Source of the DNA: Theobroma cacao
Lineage: Eukaryota > Streptophyta > Magnoliopsida > Malvales > Malvaceae
DNA length: 64,000 nucleotides
NCBI RefSeq assembly: GCF_000208745.1
Contig: NC_030852.1
Span: 31,326,969 to 31,390,968 of the forward strand
Direction of reading: 5' to 3'
Below the pieces are notes generated by a model. It was given only the letters and a program-made list of their open reading frames with translations, did not search any database and was not told where the DNA came from. The position numbers and the translations under genes are program-made. Positions 1 through 13,239 of the stretch are shown piece after piece. The stretch's first letter is position 1. Every line of letters begins with the position of its first letter.

Positions 1-625
1 AACCAAGGAGTTTTACTTAGTACTTTTGACACAATCTAGGTTATTTTTCAACAATAACGAAGACTCCAACATGATTCTTAGAGAATAGAGAAAATGTTGT
101 CTAGGTTTTAGATTCCAGGCTCTAGAATTTATCGTTTGAAGGAGTTAAAGGGAGGTTGTAAACACCAGGAAAAGTATCCTAAGTTTTTCCATCATGCCAA
201 TGAAGAAAATTCATGGTATCAACCCCATGAAACATCCTGCTGAAACTCCTAGTTAACTTATCTGATTAAGTTAGAATTGTTGTCAATTTCAATGCTAAAA
301 TACAATGAAAAGGAGCTCACCATGTTAACCATAGTTCGTGCTAAAGGGAAGCTTATAACCTTTTATTTTATTTAATAAGAAAGCAAATAATAAATAAAAC
401 ACTACATTTTAACTTATTACCAAAAAAAATTACCATATAATAAAAAACCATAAGATATTTACTTCCCAAACAAAATCCTAAACTTTACATTTTCTCTGAC
501 ATGCGAAGAAAACCAGCAGAAGATCAATCCTTTTCTCTCCTTTATAATATTGTGCATAAAAGGTATTAGCTCTCTGATGGTCTAGAACCGACCAATTAGG
601 TTAAGCAGAAATGGTCAGAAACTGT
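1..625. other. AT-rich flank, 3' UTR of the ubiquitin protease at its right end
   Basis: I see no open reading frame with coding character here. The rightmost 100-150 bases directly follow the stop codon of the minus-strand ubiquitin protease and are probably its 3' untranslated region. The rest is AT-rich intergenic sequence with short A and T runs and nothing recognisable. Confidence 0.5.
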
Positions 626-3600
626 TCAGCGTGAGACAGGAACAGGGTGCATAAGACTATGGTTGTTTCTACAGCGAGGGCTGACCCTTTTGCAAGGAGA
701 TGATCCTGCTTTTTTCTTCATTTTACCTACAGTTTGTGGAGCCAGCAGAGCCATAAATTTTGCACCTCGTGCAGTAGGCATCCTTTTGGCATATCTCATT
801 GCTTCAGTTCTTCCTTGATCCACAGCAGTCCTGTTGACTGCTCTTCGATGAATGCCACGATTCTCATCTTTCAAATGAGCACGCGGAACACATTCTGAAA
901 AAGTAACCATCTAGTCATCATGTTATCCTAGGAAAAAGCATATCAAGTGAACAATTTAATAGGAACGAATTCAGTTACCTGAAGAGTCCCTCTGACACTT
1001 ATCTAGACGTAGAGATCTGGATGGCATCAAGGGGAGACTATTATTATTTGGAACTTCATCAACACCCTGATTGCAGTTGTTTTCCCCATGATGAGACACA
1101 TTAGATATATTTTTATCAAATCCATCAGAACAACTACTTGGCCCTGGTGGCATAGAAGCACTGGTCATAGGATTATCATCTATGAAATCAATGGACTTTG
1201 ATACATGAAATTCTGATTCATTAGGAGGCGATCCAGAAATCCCCTCAACAGCAACATGTAGGTTATCAGCCTCAACTTCATGTTGTGTTTCACCAGAGAA
1301 CTGAGTTGACGTTCTAGCAGGAATATCCTTAGATTCATTGGCACCACAATCAGCTCTGCTTTTTACATGGAGATCAGAGGGACATTCCATTTCCATGTTA
1401 TCTAGAACAGACTTTGGTGAAGAATCAGATATACCGGGGTCAGCACAAGGCTTTTGTACTTCTATTGCAGTTGAAAACCAAGGTATACCCTGCCTAGCAT
1501 AGAACAAAATGTAGGCTTCCTGAGAAAGCACAACTTCTTCTTCAACTCTAGTAACCTACAAGAGATAAAAAACATGACCATTGTGCACTACTCAGTGAAG
1601 CTCCATCAAAATGCTAGTCTGCAAGTAATCATATAAATAATATGGAATTCATGAAATCCATAAAGTATAACCTATCAGGCCATTTAAATTTGACACTGGG
1701 AAAATTTTACGATTTCAACATTTATCAGATTGAAACAGCTTGAAGAACAAGTGAAATTTCTAAAACATTGGGGAAATCAAACCCTCTCTAAAATATCCTT
1801 AATAAGCAAGAAAAAATTCATCAAGAAATGTATATTGCAACTAGTTCACAATCATGGTCTGTCTTCAGAAAAAAAAAATAGAAATTAAGTTATATATAGA
1901 ACAAATTTGTCAATCATTACCCTTGAATCATTCAACTTATGCCATGTATTTGGAGAGGACCGAATGTAGGAAACATAATGTCCAGAAGTAGGTGTAAATC
2001 CAGAATGCTTCACAACTGCATATAATTGATACTTCAGTTCCTCCTATTGCAAAAAAAGAACAAATGAGACAAGTTTCTAAAGCAAATAACTAATTAGACA
2101 TCAATTTTATCCGTCTATGGAATGCTCACGAATCCAAAAGATCATATATGCTCACTCATAAGAATAATAAACGTAAAAGTACTTCAAACCAGGCTATTAT
2201 TATTTCATTTGACAAGAGATCTTATAGGTCCAGTCATAAAAGGTGTTACTCACATTACTACTCTGATTGACAATAGTGTAAGGCTGCAAATCCAACTCCA
2301 GTGGGAAGAACACATGCTTGTCAATCTTCTCAACATATCCACTTTCAGTCTTAAATCTCTTCAAGTGGAATGTTGCAACTGAAGGGGCCTGGTCCAGCAT
2401 AAGCTGTTTTTCTACTGCCACCTCTTCTTTACAATTCTCACACCTAAACTTTGCCCCCTGATCCTCAATTTTTTCCACCTTGGTGAAAGACTCTAAAGCA
2501 CTTGGAAGGGTGTCCACATTTTCAATCTCCAAACTCAGGTCATTCAAAGGCTCATAAGAGTAAGAAATGTAACCACAATTGCAACAACATAGCTGAAACC
2601 ATCAATGTAAGGAATAGTCAATAAAAGACTACATTCTAATTTATCCTAAAAAAGAAAAAAAGATTACACACAAACTTTGGAGGGCAGAAGAAAACACTTC
2701 TATAGAAATGGCTAAATGAGATCAAGTTGCATCATTCATACCTGGCTAACAAGACGACCACCAAAAACCTTCTTAACTAGGCAGTCATCTGAAGAGGACA
2801 AACAATTGTTCTTGGGCTTTGAGTCTGAGCAACAGCTACCAAGCCTATCTAACAAGCATTGCAGGAATTCATGAGCATCTTCCTGTTCATATCTATAAAG
2901 AAAAGATGAGATATCTGGATTTCATATGAGTCAAGAATCACAATTAAGAACACACTTCTCTCCTCTTCTCTTTTTTCAATAAGTCACCTCTCTATGCTTC
3001 AAATACACCTTTCCAAGCAAATGAATAGCAAATATGGCACTTTCATCAAATTATAAAAATTAAAGAAAAAAAACAAACTATATCATGTTGAATGTACTAA
3101 CATTCAATGCAAAATCAAAACCTATGGATAATTTCAGCATCCAGAACTGTAGCTAAACTGAATTCATAAAATAACCAAGCTAATGATACATAAACAAAGA
3201 AATTTGGAGATAATAATTAGAAAAAAGGATACAGTTCAAATTGTCAAAAATTTTGGAAGGCGACACGATTCCTCCTGATGAATTCAATGAAAGCTCAATG
3301 TGATCGTGAAGAGCACAAAGTAAACAAAAACTCTCAACACTACCTGACAATTCCAATATACCAAAATAGTTAGATAACCCCATAAGGAAATTAACAAACA
3401 GAAGTTTAAGCAAGAGTCGTACGAGCACAAGGCTTCTCATGATTCAAAGATCGAAGACCCAAAACAAATGGAACAGTGTGAGTAAAACATTGCAACACAG
3501 CATTGATAAAACATGTGTTACCCAAATTTTCCAGCCCTGCACCCTACAAAAACCAATTCAACAATTGAACTATTCAATTACGATTTTTTTTTTAAAAAAA

Positions 3601-4202
3601 AAATGCAAATAAACTCTAAAAAAAGCACATACCACACCAGTTGGTTCCCTTCCATTTCGAGAAGCTTCTTTAGGGGGAGACAAGGGCCTTGACGACCATG
3701 GGGCCCATGCGGAATATCCATATCCAGGGTCTCTGAATTCGTTTTCTCTGCGACTGTAGAACTGATCAGAAGCCATATTCCTCCCCTTGTCAGAAGAACT
3801 ACAATTACTAAAATCCCATCTGCAAGGATCTTCTTCCTTTTCTTGATAATTTACAGGTTTCTGAGGATCATAAGGGACCAAAGCTAGAGGCGGAGAAGGC
3901 TCAGAATCAGTAGAAGAAGGGGAAGGCGGTGGAGAAGTTAATGAAAACACATCATTAGTTGATAGTGACTCAGACAAACGAGGATTGGCTACAGTTCCTT
4001 CGTCGATCACATCTTCAATTAAGGTTTGGATATCAAGAGAATCAAGGGCCATCTGCGAAACCGGTGAAGACCCAGATAAAGAATCTGCCATTGAAGGCAA
4101 AACTGGAGATAACCCATCAAGATTCTCTTGAGAAAGAAAAGATTCCGAAGGAGATGGAGCATCTGACCTTAGGGTTTTAGAACAAAAAGGTCGGGTTTCC
4201 AT
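626..4202 (-). CDS. UBP20: Ubiquitin carboxyl-terminal hydrolase, UBP20/UBP21 type (nine exons)
   Basis: Cysteine protease of the USP/UBP family that removes ubiquitin from proteins. Exons on the minus strand: 4202-3633, 3543-3423, 3343-3233, 3152-3122, 2892-2742, 2592-2254, 2043-1921, 1555-979, 894-626. They sum to 2292 nt (763 aa) with phases that fit throughout. The Cys box reads GLENLGNTCFINAVLQCF with catalytic Cys about residue 201. Next come QEDAHEFL and a CxxC zinc-ribbon pair in RCENCKEEV. The His box is TSGHYVSYIRS (His about 463), followed by LSQEAYILFYAR. The first 190 residues are Ser/Pro-rich and the C-terminal tail is basic; both are typical of UBP20/21. The start is the ATG of METRPFC; an upstream in-frame TTG is not used. 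The 31 nt fourth exon is the least certain, but the phase fails without it. UBP20 and UBP21 cannot be told apart here. Confidence 0.93.
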
Positions 4203-4903
4203 TGAAAGCCGGTTAAACTTTGCAGTGGGTTTTGAGACCGGAAAAGGAAAATGTTCTTGAGGAGATTGAGATTTGTATACCTTCAATAGGAATCCTCAAT
4301 CTTGTAGGACAAGGAAATCAATTTTTGAAAAGAAAAAAAAAAGAAGAAATCGAAGAGGGAATACGAAGGAGGGAAACTGAAAATGGGGTTTTTGTTAAAC
4401 CTTTTTGTACGGGGAGATTTTTGAAAAGGGAGGGAAAACTAAGCCGCCATTTTTTTGGCTTTTTCGAGAGAGAGCGAGGGATTTCATTCATTGACTGCGA
4501 TGCAGTCTTTATTTTTTAACCATTTGAAAATAGACCGACTACTGTAGAATGTGAAGAGATCACTAAATAGGACCGTTTGGTTACACGTTTCGGTCAAACC
4601 CTCCTCTTTTCCAGGGTTTCGTTTGCTTTGTCGGTTTGGTCTAACTTCGTCTTTTTTTGGGCCAAATATTTAATTCATTTAGGCTTTCCTTGTAAGTCCA
4701 ATGAAGTTTGGGCTTCAAGCCCAAAAACTGAAATCCAACCCCTCAGAAAGCAAAAATCATATAGCCATTAAAGTGTTATTGATATTTTTTTTCCCTTTGT
4801 TTTCACTCTGCGGCCGAACTCTGTTTCTCTCTCGGTTGCTAAGCAAGCAAAATACTCTTGATTTTCTTGTAGTTCGATTTCGAAACAGGGTTTTGTTATT
4901 ACC
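4203..4903. promoter_or_regulatory. Shared divergent promoter of the ubiquitin protease and RPA49 genes
   Basis: About 700 bases separate the two divergent start codons. The half near the protease (4300-4500) is rich in G and A on the plus strand, as expected for its pyrimidine-rich 5' UTR. The half near RPA49 holds TGGGCY (site II) motifs described separately. No clear TATA box is visible for either gene, which fits housekeeping-type promoters. Confidence 0.6.
4658..4725 (+). promoter_or_regulatory. Three site II (TGGGCY) motifs, two in a near-perfect palindrome
   Basis: TGGGCC lies at 4658-4663. TTTGGGCTTCAAGCCCAAA at 4707-4725 carries TGGGCT and its inverted copy AGCCCA around a short centre. 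Site II elements are bound by TCP factors and are known to be enriched upstream of plant ribosomal-protein and ribosome-biogenesis genes. They lie about 180-250 bases upstream of the start codon of a Pol I subunit, which fits. Function is inferred from motif and position only. Confidence 0.55.
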
Positions 4904-7102
4904 ATGGAAGAACAAGAACCACCATCGACGAAATCGAGAAGCAAGAAGTCCAAGAAGAGAAACAGAGAGGGGAAGCTCCAACAACCAATAGAACCGATGT
5001 CACAAAACCTTGGAGCAAAAAAGGAGAATTTCCAAGTCAAAATCCAACTTTTCCAAGACCAACCAAACAAGATTCCACCTTTAGTTGCCTATTTCCCGTC
5101 TGGCTACAATCCTTGCAAAACCGATCCACAAACCCGACAGGAGGAGGAAGAGGAGGAAGAAGAAGAAGAAGGACCCGACAACAAAAGCAACCAACCAAGG
5201 GTCAAGGTTTATAGAAACATGGCTCAAAGGAAGACTAATAGGCTGCAAGTTGTGGTTAGCCCAAGTGGGTCTAATGTGGATTTTGTGGGCTCCAATTACA
5301 GTGGTGAGGCAGCTGCTGCACAAGTTTGCAAGTACTCACTTGGTGTTCTTGATAGGGAGACCAGGACTCTCAAGATTATTCCTATTGCTTCTAATAAGGT
5401 AACTCTTTGTATGTGTTAAGGTAACCTTTTTTTTTTTGCAATAATTTGTTACAATTATCATTTTTTTTATTGTTGTAAAGAGGAAAGGTCCTGAATTTGA
5501 AAAACTTTCTGATTGCTTAAACTAATTTATTTGCACAGCTGTTGGTGATGTTTTGCTTTATGTTGATAGATGTTGTTATCGTGTTGTTTGATAATGAACG
5601 AAAATGGAGACATGAGTTGATTTACTTTCTCAGCTTTTGATTGTTAAGGATTTACAGAAAAGCAGCGACCTTGAAAACTTTTGTAGTTTTTTATTGGCAT
5701 AACTATTGGATTTTTAGTTGTATAATGGAGTTCATTTTTCTGAGCTAGTTTTTAGCTAATTTATTTATCCATCCTTATGTTATTGAAAGAGGAAAAAAGG
5801 GGTGCTAGGGAAAATAATGGAAACCGTTGTTGTGTTGATATTAAATGAGATGTATATTGTGGTTTTAGTTAATCTGTTGGCGTGCGTGATTTAATCCTAG
5901 ATATTTAGATTGGAACCAAGAGTTAGAAGCTCAGAGACTGCTAATAAGGATGTTTCAAGTTCAGTTAAGAGTGAACTCACTACAGAAGACAAGGAGGACA
6001 AAATGGGGGAGCTTACTGCACTCTATGGAACAAAGAAGGATAGAAAGAAGGTTTGGCCCTTTCTTCTCCCTGAGATTTTGAAGTTGATTTTTTTATGTTC
6101 CTTGGAATTATCAGTTCATAGGTGTTTGATTGTCATTTTTACATTTCTGCTCAAGTGGTAATGACAATATATAATTTTGTATAATATGCAGAGGAAGGAT
6201 CTTAATAATTTGAAGAAGGAAGTTGATCCTGAATCACAAAAATCTTTAGACGAGAAGATTGAGCAAGTTGCCTTTAACAAGGAGGCTCTGGGAAATACCA
6301 GTGCCCTTGTTGCTCGTAATATCCCTCCTCATGACTGTTCTGCTACTACACCCGTAGAAGCTTACCCATTGGACAAGATTATTCTCAAGGGAGACTGGGA
6401 ATTTCTTGGAGATATTTATGGGCTTTTGGAGGTGGGAGCAGAAGTAGCAAGCAATGCTTATCCAACTTTTGTTTGCAACAGAATTAATAAATTGGAAGGC
6501 ATTCAGGTAAGGGTGTGAGAAAGACTAATGATGTTTTGCCTGAAAAGTTTCTGTTAAGGAAAGTTATTCTTGTTGAAAAGGCATAAGAAATATAGGCTTC
6601 TGTAACATCTATCTCTCTCTCTCTCTCTCTCTCTCTGGTCCTTGGTTGGAAGCCTGATAATTTATGTTAATGATGCCTCTAATTGCAGGATGAGACAGAG
6701 AAGAGGAAACTCTCGTGTGTTTTTTCATTTATCACTCATCTTGTGAAGTTCAACGATCAGTTCTCCATGGATCGTGTTGCTTCTGCAAAGGGCCATAAGA
6801 TCCCAAGCATTATACGCCAGAGGTTTTTCACCATGTTTACTGATCCAGGGTTGAGAAAACCTTCCCGTGACCAAATTAACCTTCTGATTAGTTACGTCTT
6901 GGTGCTCACTTTACATGCTGATGGATTCCGAACTGACCCATCAGATATAGCGAAGGATCTAAGAATGAGTTCAATAGGTTTGAGACCTCATTTTGAGAAT
7001 TTGGGGTGCAAACTTGTACGTGAGAACAACTCAATATTCACTACCCTTCCTGTTCCTCTAAAATTTCCTTCGGAGAACTTGAAGCGGCAGCGGAAACGGT
7101 AG
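4904..7102 (+). CDS. RPA49: DNA-directed RNA polymerase I subunit A49 (RPA49, four exons)
   Basis: Pol I-specific subunit related to yeast A49 and human PAF53, which supports initiation and elongation of rRNA transcription in the nucleolus. Exons 4904-5398, 5901-6050, 6192-6506 and 6689-7102 total 1374 nt (457 aa), with all introns in phase 0. The N-terminal 45 residues are Lys/Arg-rich and are followed by a glutamate run (about residues 80-90). The dimerisation-like part contains FVGSNYSGE and the ending SNK joined to IFRLEPRVR. The C-terminal winged-helix region includes WEFLGDIYGLLEVG and SIIRQRFFTMFTDPG, and the protein ends in a basic tail. The start is the ATG in context ACCATGG. Family assignment rests on these motifs and on length; plant A49 proteins diverge strongly from fungal ones. 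Confidence 0.9.
6612..6636 (+). repeat. (TC)n microsatellite in RPA49 intron 3
   Basis: About 12 uninterrupted TC units lie in the last intron of RPA49, roughly 50 bases upstream of the acceptor. It is a likely length-polymorphic marker, and pyrimidine-rich on the transcribed sense strand. Confidence 0.9.
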
Positions 7103-8076
7103 ATGGATCAACCGTTGTGTATCTTATTGTAGCAATGTAGCTTTTTGACATCAAATGGAGGTGGTTCTGTGTCTTGGCTATGCTGAGTATACGACTCCAT
7201 GGCGAATTTTGATTTATCCTGTTTACTTCATGACCTTTTATTACTGCAACTGGTTTGAAGTTGAAGACATTTTGAATCAAAGATGGGATGATTTATATTG
7301 ATCAAGATCTGTGCAATTTTATTTAGAGATTATATTATCGCTTATCAAGTGATAGCATGCCATCCTTTTTGAACAATCCGTCTTGTGTTTTTCCTCTCCC
7401 ACTTTTTATACTGTGATCGTTTTGGGACATGTAAGTCTTTATTTATAAGTTTAAAATTCATCTCATATCTCTTACAAATTTAAATGGGAAACAAACACAG
7501 CTACATCAAATTCCCCATGTCAAGCAAAATAAGTTACAAACTACAAAACCAATAGGCAGTTTGGGCAAGAACTCCAACTCTGCAAAGTGACTTATCAGCC
7601 TGGAGGGTCAAGATACACTAACTACAACTCTGTTTCCCTCTACATGTCAAAATTCGTAACCCAATAGAGGAAAGGATGCGAAGAAGGGCATTACATAACC
7701 ACGGTAGCTTAACAAGCACGAAGCAGGTTATCAAAATTTCTTAATTAATAGTTCCATAAAGACAGAATTTAAACAGAAATGTACTTCACAAATTCAACTC
7801 TTTACCTCTCTTAATACACAGCATTAAACCTTGCTTGGTTTAATCGTCATAAGATACGATTACTAAATGAAAGAAAAGACTAATAGTACATACCATCATA
7901 TCCCAAAACAGCACCTGTGCTACAAAGTAAGAAAACCAGCCTGGAGGTTTTTCAAATATTATTTGTCCTGTGAAAGAATTTTTATGATGTAATAATGGCT
8001 TTACATTCACTACACAAGATTTTGGCTGGTAATGTAACAGACTCCGACATATATTTTTTAAGGCCAGAACACTAAA
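7103..8076. other. Convergent 3' UTRs of RPA49 and the ArfGAP gene
   Basis: The two stop codons face each other across about 970 bases. The left part, to about 7400, is probably the RPA49 3' UTR. The right part is probably the ArfGAP 3' UTR. No further gene is visible. Confidence 0.5.
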
Positions 8077-11000
8077 TTAGAGGATTCTGTCCTGGAGATC
8101 GGTAATAAGAGTGGATGCCAAGGAGCTGAGTTTCTTTCCAGTCTCTCCCGCCATGTTCTTAAGGTTAGAGATATCCTGCTGTGCCTGAAAGTGATATTGT
8201 GATTATATATACATATCCGTATCAATAAGAAATAAGTCGACTTAAAATGATAAAGAAAATGAGGAAAAATCATTGTAAGATAAAACATCCAAATGTCATA
8301 TCCACTAACAAAATTTCAGGTGACACAAAAGATGCGATGCACAAAGCAAACCTGGAAAGAGAGTCGGTTGATGAGGTCACTAGCAGCAAGGTCAAGAGAA
8401 TTATCTGCACCGTGACCAAATAGATCAGCACTGGAGATGGCTGTTGAACCCTGCAAAAAACAAGATGGCTATTGATCTCACAATACCAAATTTCAAGCAT
8501 GAAGTTGCAGTTATTACCGCTCTCACAGCCCTTGAACCAACAAATAGATTTCCAACTCTTTCCAATTATACCTACAAATTTCAGTTAAAGATGATTTATG
8601 ATAGCAGATTACCAAAGTTAGTGTTTTCTTTTGCTACCTGACCATAAATAAGTGTTGCTATTACACTAAAATTTAAATTGAAAAAAGAGATATAGTTCTT
8701 CTAAGAAACTTCTCCGTTCAGAGCAGACTGTCAACCAAATGTCACTAAGAAAGGAAAAAGATATTATAAGATGGTGCTATATATTGCTGATAAATAATAA
8801 AGACTTATGAGCGCTTTAAAAAGATAGTATCTTCCAAGAAAGGAATAGCTACTGCACATACTGAGAATTTCTGCAAAGAAACTTGGGCATCAGCGTCTGC
8901 TGATCGGGCCGGATCACCAAAAAATTGGGCCGATGAAATAGATTTTGCATTTGAGAACTTTCTCCTGGCTTCATCAGTTTCCTGAATCTGAGATCAAAAT
9001 GAAGCACTAAGAAACAAAATGAAAAGGCAGAAGCAGATGCCAGCAAAAAACCATACAAAACTTCCTTCCCATCAAATTCTCACACACACATTACATGCAC
9101 ATGTCCAATATGGAACCATTTTCATTTTAAAGTCCATAGCGATTTGGTGGGTACAAGTGTCACATCAAAGTAGCTTCAAGGTGTCTTATAATGTTATGTT
9201 AGAATAAAGTAAAGAGTCCATAAACACACCTTGCAAATTTAAATGCTATGTGAAATTTGGTTTTCGACTAAACATGAGACTTCACTTGAGCTAAAAGCCT
9301 ATCGCCAGAATAACATACTGAGTTCAGTCTCTTTATGCCGGACATCCTCATTATGAAGTTTGCAATTTATAGCAGTACATGATTTGACAAACAACAAGCA
9401 TGTATATGAAGAATCATGGAGAAGAGAAAAAAGTTCAACAACCAAAAGGAAATAATCCCATCAAAGCAATCAGCTATTAATACACAAAATATTTAAGTTC
9501 TTGGTCATCAATAGAGGTCATCTTACTTGCACTTTTGAGGAATTTGAGCTTGATTTCTTCTGAAAGCCACTATCCATTCCAAAATCTGCAAAGAAGTTTG
9601 ATGACTTTGGTGGAGCAACATGGCTAAGCACTTGTGGGCCACCAGAATTCAACTCAGTAGATTGAACATTTTCTACATACTCAAAACGAGATGGAAAAGA
9701 TGAGCCAACAGGTGCAGTATTATTAGTTGAGGAAGCAACAGGGACAACAGGTTCTTCAGGCTTCTGGTCATAGAGATTTTCACTTGGCTGCAATTGAAAA
9801 GAACTACATTGTCAAGAGGAAAGGTATTTAAAATAACTCCAACAATCAAATAATAATTCTAATCAAGATGTCCTTATGATCATTCTGCTGTAATTACATA
9901 GTTCACAAGGGTCGGCAACAATACCTTTGTAGTAAGCTTTCGGGCACCAAGCCCCCCAGTTTTCCCAGTTTTCTTAGCACCAAGAGGCTTCTTGACAGTG
10001 CTGGTAACCACTGAATGAGAAGCTTTTGGTGTAGCAGAAACTTCAGGTGTTTCTTGCCTGCCTAAAGAATTTTCTTTAGGAGCCTCATCAGTCTTGCTAT
10101 CAAGAAGCCCATTAGATGTTTGTGATGACTGAGAAGCAACAGGGGATGAAGGCAAACCTGCCTCTTCAGCCATACTTTTCGCGACTTCTTTTGATAGTAT
10201 TTGCCTATATAAATCAGCAGCTCTTGAAGTATATTTGGCCTCAATTTTGCCTCCATCAGTCCATCCATGCTGCTTAAAGAAAACCTGTGCACGGTTATTT
10301 CCTCCAAAGACCATCATTCTCAATTGCTCAAGAGACCATGAGTCTAAATTTGTAGACCTGCATAAAATTATACATGTCCTTCAGAATAAGACAAGAGAAA
10401 CACAAAGACTCGAGAATATTATCAGTCAATTGCTAAAATATCCTATTCAATTGTGAAGGTATTGTGATATTCTAGCTCAAGTCCTCACTAATGAGCATCT
10501 TTCACAGTAAACACCAAATATCTAAAATACTCTTTGCTTTCTTAGCCAGAAGGACCTCTTGAGAAAATAGTTAAGTGATTCTGTAGCTTCAAATTCGGCT
10601 TAAACATGAGCACCAACAACCGTAATAACCAGAAAATAGAGTATATCAACGTAATGTGCATGCTACATTGTTTACCCACAAAAAATTACATGCAGGATAA
10701 GCATGATAGCAGATTAATCTCAACAAAAAGAGTTTCCTCTTTCAAAACGATAAAAAAAGGAACCTGTCTAAGTAGTTCCAAAATTTATATCAAAGGAAGA
10801 ACAAAAACTAACACAGAAGCATCTATCTCATTTGCAAAATACATCAGAAAACAAGTTTAACCTCATACATAACAAAAGCCCAAAGAAGGATAATTCATAT
10901 TAGGATTTGAGTCCAATGCAAACCATAGCTATCCTATCAAGGGAATTCCCTCAAACAATGGAACCAAAGAGAGAGGAGGCAACTTCGGTAACAAAATCTA

Positions 11001-11653
11001 CACTTCTTAGGGAGAATATAGAAAATCATAATTCAAGCGTTTGTATAAAGCATATAAGGAACCGAATATTCTCACTCTCATTCATTTCTTTAGTCAAATA
11101 TCAGGAGATCCCAAACAATAGGACATAATCTGCTTAATCAAACCTTTCTTATATTAAACTTTATAAATTTCCACACCAGATATAAATCGAAATCGTAAAA
11201 AAAAGCCTATTTGTTCCCGCTATATAATCTGCAAAAAAATTCCAAATTTTTTTTGTAGCATTCAAGATGCACAAAACTTAAAACGCATCGACCATTGTAA
11301 AACAGACAATATTAAATAAAAACGTATTAAAAACTAATAATACCTGACAAAGCTGATGTGGACACCGAGACTCCGATGAACGGCTGAGCAATCGATGCAG
11401 AGAAAGATCCCGTACGTCACCGACGCCCATGTCGGATTCTTCGCATTACAATCAAAACACATCTACAACAATAAAAACAATACAAATAAGCCAAATCGAA
11501 AATCCAGTGACATAATTTTCCAGATCTGAATCAGATCTAAAATAAAAAAAAAGATATTAAAAATTAAAAAGAAACACAGACCTTGTTTTCTAATTTTGCT
11601 TTCAGCTTTCTGAAAACAGCGTTCTTGTCGCTCAGGCTATCGGACGACGCCAT
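8077..11653 (-). CDS. AGD8: ADP-ribosylation factor GTPase-activating protein, AGD8/9/10 type (seven exons)
   Basis: GTPase activator for ARF small G proteins, acting in Golgi and vesicle traffic. Minus-strand exons: 11653-11582, 11462-11344, 10357-9925, 9787-9527, 8987-8862, 8450-8352, 8184-8077. They total 1218 nt (405 aa) with matching phases; Arabidopsis AGD8-10 are about 385-402 aa by recollection. The ArfGAP zinc finger is complete: Cys26-x2-Cys29-x16-Cys46-x2-Cys49, followed by arginine-finger Arg54 in [16 protein letters not shown]. The middle is Ser/Thr/Lys-rich with [16 protein letters not shown]. Later exons carry [14 protein letters not shown] and the repeated motif SAQFFGD / SADLFGH, as in the Gcs1/ArfGAP2-3 group. 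No PH or C2 domain is present. AGD8, AGD9 and AGD10 cannot be separated by reading alone; gene order favours AGD8/9. Confidence 0.94.
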
Positions 11654-12736
11654 CGATCCCTTTCTTCTTCTTTTTTTCTTTTTTGAATTTTAGGATTTTT
11701 TTCTGTTTTTGTTTTTGTTTTTTAGAAGAAGGAAGAAAGGGTTAATCTGAAGAGGTGTGGGATCAATATCGAACACCTCCTCAGCCTAGAACGGGAGGCA
11801 GGAATATAAGCAAATGAAACGAGATTTGTTTTTTTCCCCTTTTTTTTCCTTAAGAAATTAAAGAAAAAATTTGAAAAAACTCAAGGCGAAGAGGGGCATC
11901 CTTTTATGATGGAATGATTTGTGAAATGACGATTGTACCCTTGGTTTTTTATTTTTATGCATAAATGCCTTGGATGAAGGAAGGACGGTAGGGTGATGCG
12001 GTGGAGAGGCGGCGGGAAGGGGGCAGCGGAGAGCCCTCCTCCATGTAGTTTGGTGGTGGCGGCCAAGTGGCGGTTATTACCAACCATCAATTGGATTTGG
12101 ATGTTAAAAGCTTAACTAACTAAGTACACATTTCGTCAACCTCAATTTTTTTGGGATGGCTCAACCAATTTCTATTTTTCATTAAGAGTTTTTTTTTTTT
12201 TTGTTTACAATTTGATTTTGCATCTTTTTCAAGCTATTACCTAACGACTTTTGGCATTTTAAATTTTTTGAGATTTTCAGTTAATATTTTTTTCTTTTCA
12301 TTTACACCTGGCTCGTATCTATTTGTATATGTGGATAAAACATGATCGATATTAAATAATTTTTTTAAGTTATCGAGTTGAAAACTTTTCATTTGATTAA
12401 AAGGAAAACTCTAACTCTTGGTTTTTTTTCATTGAAGATCATCATGATATCAATACGATGATGGTACAAACAAAAATCACCAACCAAACCCATTCCCAAA
12501 ATGGAAAAAAGAAAGAAGAAATATGGAGAATAAAACAACACCATCAAAATAAACGCTTCCTTGTTGAAACTTTATTGATATGATTCAGACTTTATATTAG
12601 TGCTCTTAAAGGGTTTTAGTTTGTAAAGGCCCAATTAGTCAAATAAAACATAGTTTAGAGTCAAGTGGGCTTGTGGCAATATTTTGGAGGAATTTTGGAC
12701 TTTAAAAAGCTTGATCTAACTCATCTAAATTATTTA
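11654..12736. promoter_or_regulatory. Upstream region of the ArfGAP gene
   Basis: The 5' UTR and promoter of the minus-strand ArfGAP gene occupy the first few hundred bases, with pyrimidine/A-rich tracts around 11660-11730. A small GC-richer patch lies at 11990-12070. The rest is T-rich. No gene is visible. Confidence 0.4.
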
Positions 12737-12987
12737 TGATACATTTGGTTCGTGAAATAGATAAAAATATAATAAAATAGTTATTATGTGGAAATAGAAT
12801 GAAATGAAGATATAACAGAATAAATATTACATAGTTTGATATGATGAATATAATAAAGTAGGAATAATTATTATAACTTATTACAGTATTTAGTTGGTAA
12901 TAATAACTTTAAAATAAAAAAATATAAAAATATAAAAATACTATTTATTATATAAAATTATTTATTTTTATTTTATATTTTATATTT

Positions 12988-13060
12988 TAATAATTTATAA
13001 TTAATTAAAATATTAATAATTTATAATTAATTAAAATATTAATAATTTATAATTTAAATA
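12988..13060 (+). repeat. 26 bp AT-only tandem repeat, about 2.8 copies
   Basis: Unit TAATAATTTATAATTAATTA followed by AAATAT. Copies lie at 12988-13013, 13014-13039 and a partial one from 13040. An undetermined base follows immediately at 13061, suggesting the assembly was ambiguous here. Confidence 0.85.
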
Positions 13061-13239
13061 NTAATATATTAATAATTTAATAAATAAAATATTAATAGTT
13101 TAAAATATTAATATTTTAAATTTTACAAATAATTTTTTTTATTATTCTATTTTTTTCCTTTTTTTTTTTTCTTTCATGGGCTGATTGCCAGAAAGGCGAC
13201 CGATATAATAAAACGTCGATTTGGCGCACCAGGTGGCAG

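Noticed and set aside
5081..5323. Minus-strand frame with a phenylalanine/leucine run
   Set aside because: It is antisense to the glutamate run of RPA49 and not an independent membrane protein.
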